Shown: positions 26,868 to 35,269, counted from the first letter of the stretch. The stretch is DNA of 55,346 bases from JAVBLV01 sp031553195 (GCA_031553195.1 JAVBLV010000052.1:1-55346); one strand, 5' to 3'. The notes: generated by a model not told the origin, from the sequence alone. Made by a program: numbers and translations.

Positions 26868-27557
26868 ATGGGAGAAAATTCTATAAGAAATTGGTCTATT
26901 GACGATAGACCCAGGGAAAAATTAGCCTTCAAGGGTAAATCCACATTAAGTAATGCAGAGCTTTTGGCTATTTTAATCAACTCGGGAAATGCAAAAGAAT
27001 CGGCAGTGGAGTTAGCAAAACGCATCTTAAACTCTGCAAATGACAATCTCATAGCGCTTTCCAAATTTTCGGTAAATGATTTCAAAAATCAATTTAAAGG
27101 AATTGGCATGGCCAAAGCCGTGACCATTGTAGCCGCCCTTGAGTTAGGCTACAGGAGAATCCAATCGCAAGTCCCCGAAAAAGTCAAAATACAAAGCAGC
27201 CATGAAACATTCAAAATCATCTACGAAAATCTGGCCGATCTATCCTATGAAGAATTTTGGGTTATTTATTTAAACGCCAGAAATACCGTTCTAAGAAAAG
27301 AATGTATTTCTACGGGAGGATTTACAGAAAGTAGTGTTGACGTACGGAAAATTTTCAAAATTGCTCTTGAAAACAATGCTACAAATATAATCCTTGCGCA
27401 CAATCATCCTTCCGGAAGCATCTACCCTAGTCATCAAGATGAAACTCTGACAGAAAAAATTAAAGCCTGCGGAGAAGTGCTTAGCATTAGCGTACTCGAT
27501 CATATTGTCGTCGGAGAAAATTTTTATTATAGTTTTGCCGATGAATGTAAACTCTAA
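26868..27557 (+). CDS. radC: RadC family JAB-domain protein
   Basis: A 229-residue RadC (UPF0758) protein. The N-terminal part (about 1-100) has helix-hairpin-helix-like segments (LSNAELLAILINSGN and FKGIGMAKAVTIVAALELG). The C-terminal JAB/MPN+ domain has the zinc motif HNHPSGSIYPSHQD, with H178, H180 and D191, and CISTGGFTESSVDVRKIF upstream. Despite the name, a repair role is not established, and the family is often found with mobile elements. Here it is a single gene, divergent from secDF, with nothing mobile recognised next to it apart from a repeat downstream. Confidence 0.93.
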   Translation: MGENSIRNWSIDDRPREKLAFKGKSTLSNAELLAILINSGNAKESAVELAKRILNSANDNLIALSKFSVNDFKNQFKGIGMAKAVTIVAALELGYRRIQSQVPEKVKIQSSHETFKIIYENLADLSYEEFWVIYLNARNTVLRKECISTGGFTESSVDVRKIFKIALENNATNIILAHNHPSGSIYPSHQDETLTEKIKACGEVLSISVLDHIVVGENFYYSFADECKL

Positions 27558-27883
27558 ATAAATTGAGGGGAAGAAACGTATCAAATATGTAGAAAATTGA
27601 CAACCTTTGTATCTGCAAATACAAATTAATTTGAAAATGGAGAATTGAAAGTTGAGAGATTTGACTTTATTGAATTATCAAATAACTGAATAATTGAATA
27701 AAATGGTTTATAGCTTAAAGTTTAAGTTGATTCCTCATTACTAATTACTCGTTGCTAATTCTCAATTCTCCTTCTAACTTTAGAAATTTTATAACATAAA
27801 AACGCTCAGTCTCGAAATTTACCATTCCCCTTGATATTCATTTTCAACTCGCCATTAAATATGACTTTGGACTCCTGGCTATT
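27558..27883. repeat. Intergenic region with imperfect inverted repeat
   Basis: A 326-bp spacer between convergent radC and folB. The segment at 27639-27653 (ggagaattgaaagtt) is an imperfect inverted copy, 13 of 15 positions, of 27757-27771 (aattctcaattctcc). Between the arms are runs of short ATT/AAT words such as attactaattactcgttg. This resembles small non-coding repeats scattered in Bacteroidota genomes; I cannot test copy number. No open frame of interest is present. Confidence 0.4.
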
Positions 27884-28240
27884 TCATCGTCGCTTTTCCA
27901 ATGCAATACTAACCGCCTCCAATTTGCCTCCTAAAGGAGGGTTTAATTTGGAAACCTTTACATATATATAATGTATAGGAACGAATTTTTGCAAAATCCT
28001 ATTCGCTATCCGTTCAGCCACATTTTCCAGAAGTTTGGAGGTATTTTTCATTTCATGACAAATTTCCCGGTATACATCCAAATAACTAACCGTGTCGTGA
28101 ATATCATCTGTTTGCTGGGCATGTTCGGTATTTAATTCCATCTCTACATTCACCAGAAATTTTGTTCCGATGGCTGTTTCTTCTGCAAAGCATCCATGGT
28201 AAGCATAAAATTCCATATTTTCCAGACAAATCCTTGACAT
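27884..28240 (-). CDS. folB: Dihydroneopterin aldolase
   Basis: FolB cleaves 7,8-dihydroneopterin to 6-hydroxymethyl-dihydropterin and glycolaldehyde in folate synthesis. The 118-residue length is normal. The family motif at the N-terminus is ENMEFYAYHGCFAEE with the conserved Glu near residue 20. The VSYLDVYREI segment and the C-terminal VSKLNPPLGG, with the conserved Lys98, complete the active site seen in characterised homologues. It lies 80 bp after pheS on the same strand and may be co-transcribed. Confidence 0.94.
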   Translation of the reverse strand: MSRICLENMEFYAYHGCFAEETAIGTKFLVNVEMELNTEHAQQTDDIHDTVSYLDVYREICHEMKNTSKLLENVAERIANRILQKFVPIHYIYVKVSKLNPPLGGKLEAVSIALEKRR

Positions 28241-28320
28241 AATAAAAAACCAGGGAAATAATTATTACTGTTTAGTAAAATTGAATTAGAAAAAATACCT
28301 TATTATACAAGCTTGTCTTA

Positions 28321-29349
28321 TTAAAACGCCGCTTCGAATTGTTTCAAGAATCTCAAATCGTTTTCAAAATACAACCGCAGGTCGCGGATTTGATATTTTA
28401 CCATCGTCATTCTTTCCAAGCCCAACCCAAAAGCAAAACCTGAGAATTTCTTACTATCTATTCCACAGCTTTCCAATACATTCGGATCTACCATTCCGCA
28501 ACCCAATATTTCAACCCAACCGGTTCCCTTACAAATATTACATCCGTTTCCGCCGCAAATGTTACAAGAAATATCCATTTCGGCAGAGGGTTCGGTAAAT
28601 GGGAAATACGACGGACGCAAACGTATTTTCGTATCTTCCCCGAACATTTCCTTTGCAAAATATAACAGCGTTTGCTTCATATCCGCAAACGACACATTTT
28701 CATCTATGTATAACCCTTCTACTTGATGAAATATACAATGGGCGCGGGCAGAAATGGCTTCGTTTCTGAAAACCCTTCCGGGCGCAATAATACGAATAGG
28801 CGGTTTTTGCGTTTCCATTACCCGGACTTGTACCGAAGAGGTATGAGTCCGCAAAGCAATATCCTTATTTTCATTTTCTTTTTCAATAAAAAAGGTATCT
28901 TGCATATCTCTTGCAGGATGTTCCGGAGGGAAATTCAAAGCGGAAAAATTATGCCAGTCATCTTCTATTTCGGGGCCTTCAGCCACTACGTACCCTATTT
29001 GAGAAAAAATAGATATAATCCTGTTTCTTATCGTAGACAGAATATGCCGACTTCCCGCTTCCAAAAAATCAACAGGCAAACTAAGATCCAGATTCGACAA
29101 ATTAGATGTGTTTTCTTCAAAATTTTCTTTGAAAGAATCTAATTTTTGTTGCGCTTTTTGTTTGAGGTCATTCAATAATTGTCCTATTTCCTTTTTCTGT
29201 TCTACAGGCACATTTTTAAACTCTTCAAATAAAGTTGCAATCGTTCCTTTTTTACTTAAAATCCGAATGCGGAATGTTTCAACATCATCTAAAGCACAAG
29301 CCGAGAACCGCTCTATTTCTTTTATTTGTTCCAGTATTCTCTCTTTCAC
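28321..29349 (-). CDS. pheS: Phenylalanine--tRNA ligase alpha subunit
   Basis: PheS is the catalytic subunit of the alpha2-beta2 phenylalanyl-tRNA synthetase. The 342-residue length fits. An N-terminal coiled-coil arm (about 1-90, with IRILSKKGTIATLFEEFKNV) precedes the class II core with GRVFRNEAISARAHCIFHQ (motif 2) and FGLGLERMTMVKY (motif 3). The CNICGGNGCNICKGTGW cysteine-rich stretch before EILGCGMVDPNVL is usual in Bacteroidota and many other bacteria. pheT is not adjacent. It begins 11 bp after the tlpA-like stop, so the two share a transcript. Confidence 0.96.
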   Translation of the reverse strand: MKERILEQIKEIERFSACALDDVETFRIRILSKKGTIATLFEEFKNVPVEQKKEIGQLLNDLKQKAQQKLDSFKENFEENTSNLSNLDLSLPVDFLEAGSRHILSTIRNRIISIFSQIGYVVAEGPEIEDDWHNFSALNFPPEHPARDMQDTFFIEKENENKDIALRTHTSSVQVRVMETQKPPIRIIAPGRVFRNEAISARAHCIFHQVEGLYIDENVSFADMKQTLLYFAKEMFGEDTKIRLRPSYFPFTEPSAEMDISCNICGGNGCNICKGTGWVEILGCGMVDPNVLESCGIDSKKFSGFAFGLGLERMTMVKYQIRDLRLYFENDLRFLKQFEAAF

Positions 29350-29360
29350 AATTTATACAT

Positions 29361-30488
29361 TTAATCTACTTTTCCCAATAGTTCTTCTAATTTTACCCGT
29401 AAAGAATCTCCCCTCAAACCGGTCGCAATTACTTTTCCGTTTTTATCAATCAAAACCGTAAACGGAATTCCGCTTATCCCATATAAAGGAACCACTTCCG
29501 ATTGCCACTGCTTAAGATCGCTCACATGGTTCTCCCAAATCAATCCGTCTGATTGTATTCCATTTTCCCAATTTGATTTGTTATTATCCAGCGAAACGCT
29601 GAAGATATCAAATCCTTTGGGATGATACTTATTGTAAAGCGCCACAACATTCGGATTTTCGGCTCTGCAAGGACGACACCAAGAAGCCCAAAAATCAATT
29701 AATACGTATTTCCCTCTTAAAGAAGACAATTTCATAACTTTTCCTTGGGGATTAGGCAATGCGATTTCGGGCGCTTCGGCTCCCTGACGCAATCCGCTAA
29801 CGGATTTTACTTTCTTTAATTGCTTTTTAACTTCTTCGTTATTCGGATATTTTTGATTTAACGCATTTAAAACTTCTTCATAAACGGCGATCTCCTCATT
29901 AAAGTCCAGAGCAGTTAACAATATGGCGCAAGAAAGCATTGTTTTATTTTGCAATAATTTTTGTTTTACATAGGCGCGCGAAGCTGAAAATGTTTGATTG
30001 AACTCCGCTTCTATTTCGCTTTTATTCTCTGCATTGGGATAGGCCTCTTGTAGTGAAACAAGTTTTGCGTTCACAGAATCCAAATGATCTAATATCCCTT
30101 TGGAAAATTTCATTTCTTCCGAGCCTTTCACCATTTCGTATCTTATGGTTTTTTCTATTTTAAACTGTATATCTATGGTTTGTTTGGGAGACAAAACCAA
30201 ATATGCATATTGATCCAAATTCGGTTCGAATTTTAAAAAATAGATATCCGGCTCTTCCATGCTCAATTTAAACTTAAAATCCCCTTTTGAATTAATAAGC
30301 GAAGAGTCCACAACCTTTAATGTTCCATTTACGTCCTTATTTAACGTTACCTTGGTATAGACGGCATCGCCTTTAACGTTTCCATTGATTGTTGTTGCAT
30401 TCTTTTGTCCGCAGGCGACAAATCCAAAAAGAAAGAAAGCAAAAAACAAAACCAAATTCAGATATTTAAAATATTTATCGGTTCTCAT
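29361..30488 (-). CDS. TlpA-like thioredoxin-fold lipoprotein with N-terminal DUF4369
   Basis: A 375-residue lipoprotein. The signal ends in a lipobox with Cys26 (FGFVAC). Residues about 30-230 look like the DUF4369 beta-rich domain found before TlpA domains in Bacteroidota. Residues 236-375 form a thioredoxin fold with the redox pair C271-x-x-C274 in DFWASWCRPCRAENP and the cis-Pro region GISGIPFTVLID. Such proteins reduce disulphides in the periplasm. It heads a transcript with pheS. Its start is preceded by a -7 box and a strong hairpin in the leader. Confidence 0.87.
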   Translation of the reverse strand: MRTDKYFKYLNLVLFFAFFLFGFVACGQKNATTINGNVKGDAVYTKVTLNKDVNGTLKVVDSSLINSKGDFKFKLSMEEPDIYFLKFEPNLDQYAYLVLSPKQTIDIQFKIEKTIRYEMVKGSEEMKFSKGILDHLDSVNAKLVSLQEAYPNAENKSEIEAEFNQTFSASRAYVKQKLLQNKTMLSCAILLTALDFNEEIAVYEEVLNALNQKYPNNEEVKKQLKKVKSVSGLRQGAEAPEIALPNPQGKVMKLSSLRGKYVLIDFWASWCRPCRAENPNVVALYNKYHPKGFDIFSVSLDNNKSNWENGIQSDGLIWENHVSDLKQWQSEVVPLYGISGIPFTVLIDKNGKVIATGLRGDSLRVKLEELLGKVD

Positions 30489-30525
30489 ATAATGATTGTA
30501 TTTTAGAATTGATCCATTGAATGCA

Positions 30526-30556
30526 AAAATGGTTTTTCCTGATAAAAAACCATTTT
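30526..30556 (-). promoter_or_regulatory. Perfect 12-bp inverted repeat in the tlpA-like leader
   Basis: The arms 30526-30537 (aaaatggttttt) and 30545-30556 (aaaaaccatttt) are exactly complementary around a 7-base loop. On the minus strand a TATTTTTG -7 box lies at 30558-30565, so the transcript would begin within or at the edge of the hairpin. It lies 38 bases before the ATG at 30488. It could be a 5' stabilising hairpin, a repressor site or a fortuitous AT palindrome. Confidence 0.45.
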
Positions 30557-30565
30557 ACAAAAATA

Positions 30566-30828
30566 CCACTCTTTCTTCAGATAATTCCGTTTTTGCCTCA
30601 ACAAATTAATCCTGCAACCAAACCCCCTCCTATCGTATTTCACAAATCACTAAAAATCAGAACTAAGAATATTTCAGATTCTATGGATTTTTCTTTAAAT
30701 TTTTATCAATCAATATATTCCTCTTATTCCTAATAATCTTTTTAACCTAAAAAATTCATTCTAAAATCATTTTCATTCAAAGAAACTATTCTCCACAAAA
30801 ATAATATCGAATCCGGATTTTCCAAACC
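30566..30828. other. Intergenic spacer with no recognised gene
   Basis: An AT-rich stretch between the tlpA-like promoter and the stop of the next minus-strand gene. A plus-strand frame of 70 codons spans 30521-30733, but its translation is low in complexity and overlaps the promoter hairpin, so I treat it as non-coding. No terminator hairpin for the upstream gene was found. Confidence 0.5.
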
Positions 30829-31566
30829 TTACTCTCCGTACATTTCTTCCGATAATTTTAAGATCTCTTCGTAGGAAGGAAGCATTCCCGGATTTAATTC
30901 ACGGAATTTTTCCATGCGCTTGTAAAATTCTTCTATGCTCATGGCGCCTTCCAATGCAAAATGATACATATCTTGCGGAAGTTCCGCTTTTTTAATGGAT
31001 AGCGTTTTATATTTATGACCGGGACTATCATACTCCAATATGAATCCGGGATAACATCCCTTATCCAGTTTAAGTTCCGGCGATACAAAAGCAAAAGAAG
31101 TATCCCATCCCTCTTTATTAAAAGGTTTTTTTTCTATAATTTTTATCTTTTGAGCTTTAAAACCTTTAATTTCCTTTCGCTCTTTCAAAAAAGTAACCTC
31201 AGGACAACCGTCAACACCCTGTTTTCTTCCTAATCGCCAGACATATTTCCCATCAAGAAGATCGTTGCCCTCAAAATGGCTTGGCAACGTATCGGGAGGA
31301 TAATAAAACAAAAAATAAACCGAATCTCTTTTAAAATCGGCTAAACAGTACCTGATTGATTCTGAGTAATAAACCGGCCGAGCAACGGTGTAACAATAGT
31401 TTTCAGTTAAAAAAATACTATCGACATACTTGCTGGCTATTTTTGGAAAAATGCCTTCCCTGACAATAATATACCCTTCGCAGGTCCGGGTTTGTTGGGA
31501 ATAGGAAATTCCTGCAGTAAAGAAACAGAAAGAGAGAATGATAATTTCGTAAAATAAAGTTTTCAT
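30829..31566 (-). CDS. Exported protein of unknown function, possibly GLPGLI-like
   Basis: A 245-residue exported protein with a signal peptide at about 1-23 (ends SYSQ). The middle has EVTFLKERKEIKGFKAQKIKI, then SFAFVSPELKL, then CYPGFILEYDSPGHKYKTLSIKKAELPQDMYHF. That order (a K-x-GFKA segment, a WYTPE-like segment, then GFxLEYE) resembles the GLPGLI and DUF4412 groups of small Bacteroidota periplasmic proteins, whose function is unknown. The match is by eye and loose. The gene follows another exported protein with an 89-bp gap that holds a strong stem-loop. Confidence 0.5.
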   Translation of the reverse strand: MKTLFYEIIILSFCFFTAGISYSQQTRTCEGYIIVREGIFPKIASKYVDSIFLTENYCYTVARPVYYSESIRYCLADFKRDSVYFLFYYPPDTLPSHFEGNDLLDGKYVWRLGRKQGVDGCPEVTFLKERKEIKGFKAQKIKIIEKKPFNKEGWDTSFAFVSPELKLDKGCYPGFILEYDSPGHKYKTLSIKKAELPQDMYHFALEGAMSIEEFYKRMEKFRELNPGMLPSYEEILKLSEEMYGE

Positions 31567-31594
31567 AACTTATAAATTTTGTTGATATATTTTA

Positions 31595-31625
31595 TCCGGC
31601 AGAGCCATCCCTGTACTCTGCCGGA
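31595..31625 (-). terminator. GC-rich stem-loop after the lipoprotein gene
   Basis: The arms 31595-31604 (tccggcagag) and 31616-31625 (ctctgccgga) form a perfect 10-bp stem with an 11-base loop, 31 bases after the stop at 31656. On the minus strand the sequence after the stem is ATAAAATATATC, AT-rich but not a real T run, so termination may be partial and the downstream gene may still be read through. Confidence 0.5.
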
Positions 31626-31655
31626 AGGGGATTTACCTATTCAATAGTTTTTAGT

Positions 31656-32522
31656 TCAGAGGCGATAGGGCCAAATCACATAGCCTTCTATCGGCTTAGG
31701 AAATACCGCTAAAAAATCTCTATCCGCTTTTCTGGAAGCCGCGCCGCTATTTTCAAAGCAAAGTTTCCTCGCTTCGTATTCGTCATAGGCTGCATGATAT
31801 TCCTCAGCCAGATCACGTATTTCCCCCATACAACCATTATACCCTCTTGCATCAGCGCCGCCTACCGTACATATATAGCCTATCATCCATAAGAGTTCAT
31901 CAATAGGCGAAGTCTGTTTTGTATAGGTTGTAGACATCGTTTTGAAAAAATACCGCGTCCAGTATTCGGAACTTTTTCCATATATGCCCAGCATGCTCAA
32001 TAAATCTTCTTTTTCCTCACTGGAAATCAATTCTTTTTGATAACTATTCCAAACCATCTGCATAAAATGGGTTGTGTAAGCGTAAACTTCCTGTATCAGA
32101 GGTTCCGGCCCTTCAAATCCGTTCTTTATGAATTTTTCCAGTTCCTTATAATGAACGTCCAAACGGTTGCAATATTCCAAAGCGGGCTGGGAGTAGCCGT
32201 TTTTTACGCCTAAGTCCGTAAAAGATTTAAACAAGGGCGTATCGAAAACATACCATTCGGGTAGAGTAGATCCTTCTTCTTTCGCCAGCAATTCCACCAT
32301 CTCCCTTATACTTGCATTTTCGGGGATGTTCATGCTGTGCAGTTTGGCAAGCGCTTCATTATGCCCCTCGCCAAGGGAATAGTAATAATCAATATTCAAA
32401 ACCTCTGCGGATTTTGGAGTTATCGATTGGGGAGTTAACGCGTTTTCTTCTTTGGAGCAAGCCCAAAAAATACAAACAAATGCCACGGCAGCAATAGCTG
32501 CAGGAAATAAAAACTTTCTCAT
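31656..32522 (-). CDS. Lipoprotein of unknown function
   Basis: A 288-residue putative lipoprotein. MRKFLFPAAIAAVAFVCIFWACSKEE gives a signal peptide and a lipobox with Cys22. The mature part is mainly helical, with many acidic residues and aromatic clusters (for example YAYTTHFMQMVWNSYQKELIS) and the late motif YICTVGGADARGYNGCMGEIRDLAEEYHAAYDEYEARKLC cut into two readable parts around GGADARGYNGC. Four cysteines lie in the last 80 residues. I do not recognise a family. A TACATTTG box on the minus strand at 32553-32560 is a probable promoter. Confidence 0.6.
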   Translation of the reverse strand: MRKFLFPAAIAAVAFVCIFWACSKEENALTPQSITPKSAEVLNIDYYYSLGEGHNEALAKLHSMNIPENASIREMVELLAKEEGSTLPEWYVFDTPLFKSFTDLGVKNGYSQPALEYCNRLDVHYKELEKFIKNGFEGPEPLIQEVYAYTTHFMQMVWNSYQKELISSEEKEDLLSMLGIYGKSSEYWTRYFFKTMSTTYTKQTSPIDELLWMIGYICTVGGADARGYNGCMGEIRDLAEEYHAAYDEYEARKLCFENSGAASRKADRDFLAVFPKPIEGYVIWPYRL

Positions 32523-32552
32523 ATCCGTTGTTTTTTAGTTGATTTATGATCG

Positions 32553-32560
32553 CAAATGTA
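32553..32560 (-). promoter_or_regulatory. -7 promoter box of the lipoprotein gene
   Basis: Read on the minus strand this is TACATTTG, a match to TAnnTTTG, 30 bases before the ATG at 32522. CAAA at 32585-32588 (TTTG on the minus strand) could be a -33 element, although the 24-bp gap is longer than usual. Confidence 0.42.
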
Positions 32561-32783
32561 TAATAACTTTTTTGTTTAGCAATCCAAATAATCATAAAAA
32601 ACCATAATAATGCATTCAAATCAACGACGGTATGGGTTTTCTAAAATAAAACCCGTATCCTTTGAAGGGAACAAAAGTATAAATTTATAAAAATCAGTAT
32701 CTTGACATTCCTATATATATCGTAAATCTTCGTTTACGGACGCTAATTTTCGACATTATATTATGCAAATCTGAAATTTCACG

Positions 32784-32791
32784 TACATTTG
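32784..32791 (+). promoter_or_regulatory. -7 promoter box of hpt-adk
   Basis: TACATTTG matches TAnnTTTG. It lies 26 bases before an ATG at 32818 and 53 bases before the better ATG at 32845. Confidence 0.42.
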
Positions 32792-32844
32792 CAATCATTC
32801 GCCCGCTTACATAAATTATGGGAATTGGGTTATCTAAAATTACA

Positions 32845-33387
32845 ATGGAAAATATTATTATTCAAGGCAAGGCATTTAAACCTTATTTAAGAAAAACGGA
32901 AATAGAAGCGGTTATAAAAACGTTAGCCAACAAAATAAACGCCGACTATAGGAATGAGAAGCTTATTTTTTTGTCTGTTTTGAACGGAAGTTTTATATTT
33001 GCCGCCGATTTGGTAAGGGAACTGCCGCCGGATGCAAACGTAGAGATTTCCTTTGTAAAACTTTCGTCTTATTCGGGAACCGAAAGCAGCGGACATGTAC
33101 AAGAACTAATGGGACTGGATATCGACCCGGAAGGCAAAACGGTTATCGTGTTGGAAGACATTATCGAAACAGGCGTTACATTGGAATATGTTTTAGACCT
33201 GCTTTCTAAAATGCATCCAAAAGAAATTAAAATCAGCGCGCTTTTTTATAAGCCGGAAAAATTTGTTTCTCATTATAAGATCGATTACGTCGGCTTCTCC
33301 ATTCCCAACAATTTTATTATAGGATATGGCTTGGATTATAATGGAGAAGGGCGGAATCTGAAAGATGTGTATCAAATTATCAATTAA
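32845..33387 (+). CDS. hpt: Hypoxanthine phosphoribosyltransferase
   Basis: Hpt salvages hypoxanthine, and often guanine, with PRPP to make IMP or GMP. From the ATG at 32845 the product is 180 residues, the usual size; an upstream ATG at 32818 adds nine residues (MGIGLSKIT) that do not look like the family. The PRPP-binding loop is IVLEDIIETGVTLEYVL at about 101-117, and FLSVLNGSFIFAADLVREL is the conserved N-terminal core. The adjoining adenylate kinase gene starts 17 bp after the stop, so the two purine enzymes share a transcript. Confidence 0.93.
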   Translation: MENIIIQGKAFKPYLRKTEIEAVIKTLANKINADYRNEKLIFLSVLNGSFIFAADLVRELPPDANVEISFVKLSSYSGTESSGHVQELMGLDIDPEGKTVIVLEDIIETGVTLEYVLDLLSKMHPKEIKISALFYKPEKFVSHYKIDYVGFSIPNNFIIGYGLDYNGEGRNLKDVYQIIN

Positions 33388-33404
33388 ACAATAAATTACT
33401 ATTC

Positions 33405-34574
33405 ATGTTAAATATTGCATTGTTTGGGGCTCCCGGCGCGGGAAAAGGAACCCAATCAAAAATGTTAATAGAAAAATATAGCCTGTCTTATATTGCTACA
33501 GGAGACATCCTCCGTCAGGAAATTGCCGAAAACACAGAGATAGGAAGAGAAGTAAAAGATATTATTGAAAAAGGGGGACTTGCATCGGATGAAATCATTG
33601 TTCAAATTCTGGAAAACAGGATTGCAAAAGACCAATACTCGAATGGTATTCTATTCGACGGATTTCCGCGAACGGTTGTTCAGGCTTATATCTTAGACGG
33701 TTTACTGATGAGGATGAATCGTAAATTATTGTGCATGATTAGCTTGGAAGTGCCCAGAGAAGAGTTGATCCGCCGTATGCTGGAACGCGCGGAAATAGCA
33801 GGGCGCGCCGATGACAATGAAACGGTTATTCAAACAAGATTAAGGGAATATGATGAAAAAACGATCCCTGTTGCCGATTATTACAAAGAAAAAGGGAATT
33901 ATATCCCCATTAACGGAACGGGAAGCATGCAGCACGTTTTTCAGAATATTACCGGCGCCATCGAAAAATCGTTGGAAAATGTTTGGCGGAATATCATCAT
34001 TTACGGTCCTCCCGGCGCGGGAAAAGGAACTCAGGCAATGCGATTGGCCGAAAAATACGGCTTAGTTTATATTTCCACAGGAGAAATGATACGAAATGAA
34101 ATCGAGAAGGGAACGGAAATAGGAATGATTTCTAAAACTTATATCGAGAAGGCAAATAATGTCCCCGACGAAATCGCCATCAAACTGATTGAAAGGAAAA
34201 TTCTTGAAAATAAAAAGGCTAAAGGATTTCTCTTTAAAGGATTTCCAAGTACGTTGGTTCAAGCTTACATTATGGATGGGTTGCTGCAAAAACTCCACAC
34301 GTCGGTAACTTGTTGCATCGAAATCAATTCGCGCCCCACTCAATGTATGAAACGCCTACAAGCTCGTTCCAAATCTCCTTCTTGCAGGGTTTACGATAAA
34401 ACGCCGGAATTAATTATTAAGCGTTTGGAAACGTATGAAGAACGCTCGCCAAAAGTAATTGATTATTATACGCGGCAAAGCAAATTTTATTCTGTTCAAG
34501 GCGACATGGATAAAGATACTGTTTTTCAAAACCTCTGCGAAACAATCAATCATGCGTTGATAAACCGATCATAA
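33405..34574 (+). CDS. adk: Tandem double adenylate kinase, second half degenerate
   Basis: A 389-residue protein made of two adenylate kinase units; the family is usually about 190-215 residues. The first unit (1-190) is complete: P-loop GAPGAGKGT 8-16, TGDILR 32-37, DGFPRT 85-90, and lid GRADD 133-137. The second unit (196-389) keeps the P-loop GPPGAGKGT 201-209 and TGEMIR 225-230. It has KGFPST in place of DGFPRT, so the AMP-binding arginine is Ser282, and SCRVYD in place of AGRADD in the lid. The units are clearly homologous along their whole length. The first should carry normal ATP + AMP to 2 ADP activity; the second may bind ATP without normal phosphotransfer. The fusion is one uninterrupted frame. 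Confidence 0.9.
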   Translation: MLNIALFGAPGAGKGTQSKMLIEKYSLSYIATGDILRQEIAENTEIGREVKDIIEKGGLASDEIIVQILENRIAKDQYSNGILFDGFPRTVVQAYILDGLLMRMNRKLLCMISLEVPREELIRRMLERAEIAGRADDNETVIQTRLREYDEKTIPVADYYKEKGNYIPINGTGSMQHVFQNITGAIEKSLENVWRNIIIYGPPGAGKGTQAMRLAEKYGLVYISTGEMIRNEIEKGTEIGMISKTYIEKANNVPDEIAIKLIERKILENKKAKGFLFKGFPSTLVQAYIMDGLLQKLHTSVTCCIEINSRPTQCMKRLQARSKSPSCRVYDKTPELIIKRLETYEERSPKVIDYYTRQSKFYSVQGDMDKDTVFQNLCETINHALINRS

Positions 34575-34881
34575 AATATTCATCGGTCTAACGGCTTGAA
34601 TTTCATACCTTCGAAAAATATAATATATCCCCTTAAAATAGTGAAGCAATCTGTTTAATTTAGGCAGATTGCTTCACTATTCACATCTTGTTATCACAAG
34701 GCGCTATAAATCAAATTGATATTTCTTTCGAAAAAAATCGTATCCAATCAAAAAACTATAATAATCAATATCCTAACGAGATCTTTTGTCCCATAGATAG
34801 ATATTTTTGAAATAAGTTTCAAATCTTTTGGAAGAAGGAGGATTTTCTTAAATTAAGAATCTTCAAACTTCATCCATGAAA
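34575..34881. other. Convergent spacer between adk and nuoK
   Basis: A 307-bp spacer. It holds the strong inverted repeat at 34638-34680. The remaining 200 bases are AT-rich without a convincing open frame or promoter. Confidence 0.5.
34638..34680. terminator. Bidirectional terminator between convergent adk and nuoK
   Basis: Arms 34638-34653 (atagtgaagcaatctg) and 34665-34680 (cagattgcttcactat) are perfectly complementary over 16 bp around an 11-base loop. On the minus strand the stem is followed by TTTT; on the plus strand the tail is AT-rich but mixed. The placement between two converging transcription units fits a shared terminator. Confidence 0.65.
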
Positions 34882-35193
34882 TTAATGTTTCATTTTTTCC
34901 AGATTTTTAATCTGAATACTCTGCAAATTACGATAAATATTAATAATAATGGCAATGGCAACGGCTGTTTCGGCGGCGGCAATGGCAATGGCAAAAATGG
35001 CAAAAAACATTCCCTCCATTTGTTCGGGGTATAAAAACCGATTAAAAACCACAAAATTAATATCTACTGCATTCAACATCAATTCTAAAGAAATCAATAT
35101 CGCAAGCATATTGCGACGCGTCAAGAAACCGTAGATCCCTGCAAAAAACATGATCGCCCCTACTATCAAATATAATTCCATTGGTATATCCAT
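34882..35193 (-). CDS. nuoK: NADH-quinone oxidoreductase subunit K
   Basis: NuoK is a small membrane subunit of complex I in the proton-pumping arm. The 103-residue length is normal, with three membrane helices. The conserved glutamates lie in SLELMLNAVDINF (about E37) and AAAETAVAIAI (about E74). It is the last of three minus-strand nuo genes (I-J-K); nuoL does not follow it, because the next gene downstream is adk running the other way. Confidence 0.95.
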   Translation of the reverse strand: MDIPMELYLIVGAIMFFAGIYGFLTRRNMLAILISLELMLNAVDINFVVFNRFLYPEQMEGMFFAIFAIAIAAAETAVAIAIIINIYRNLQSIQIKNLEKMKH

Positions 35194-35269
35194 AAATAAT
35201 TAAAATTAAGAGTAATGTATCGTTTAATTGTTAATTGATTTTATTCTTCTATCTTTGCTTACCGAAAAA

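Noticed and set aside
26868..27557. radC as a marker of a prophage or genomic island
   Set aside because: radC is also a common chromosomal gene; no integrase, phage or conjugation gene lies nearby.
30521..30733. 70-codon plus-strand frame between tlpA-like and unknown exported gene
   Set aside because: Low-complexity translation that overlaps a promoter hairpin; nothing supports expression.
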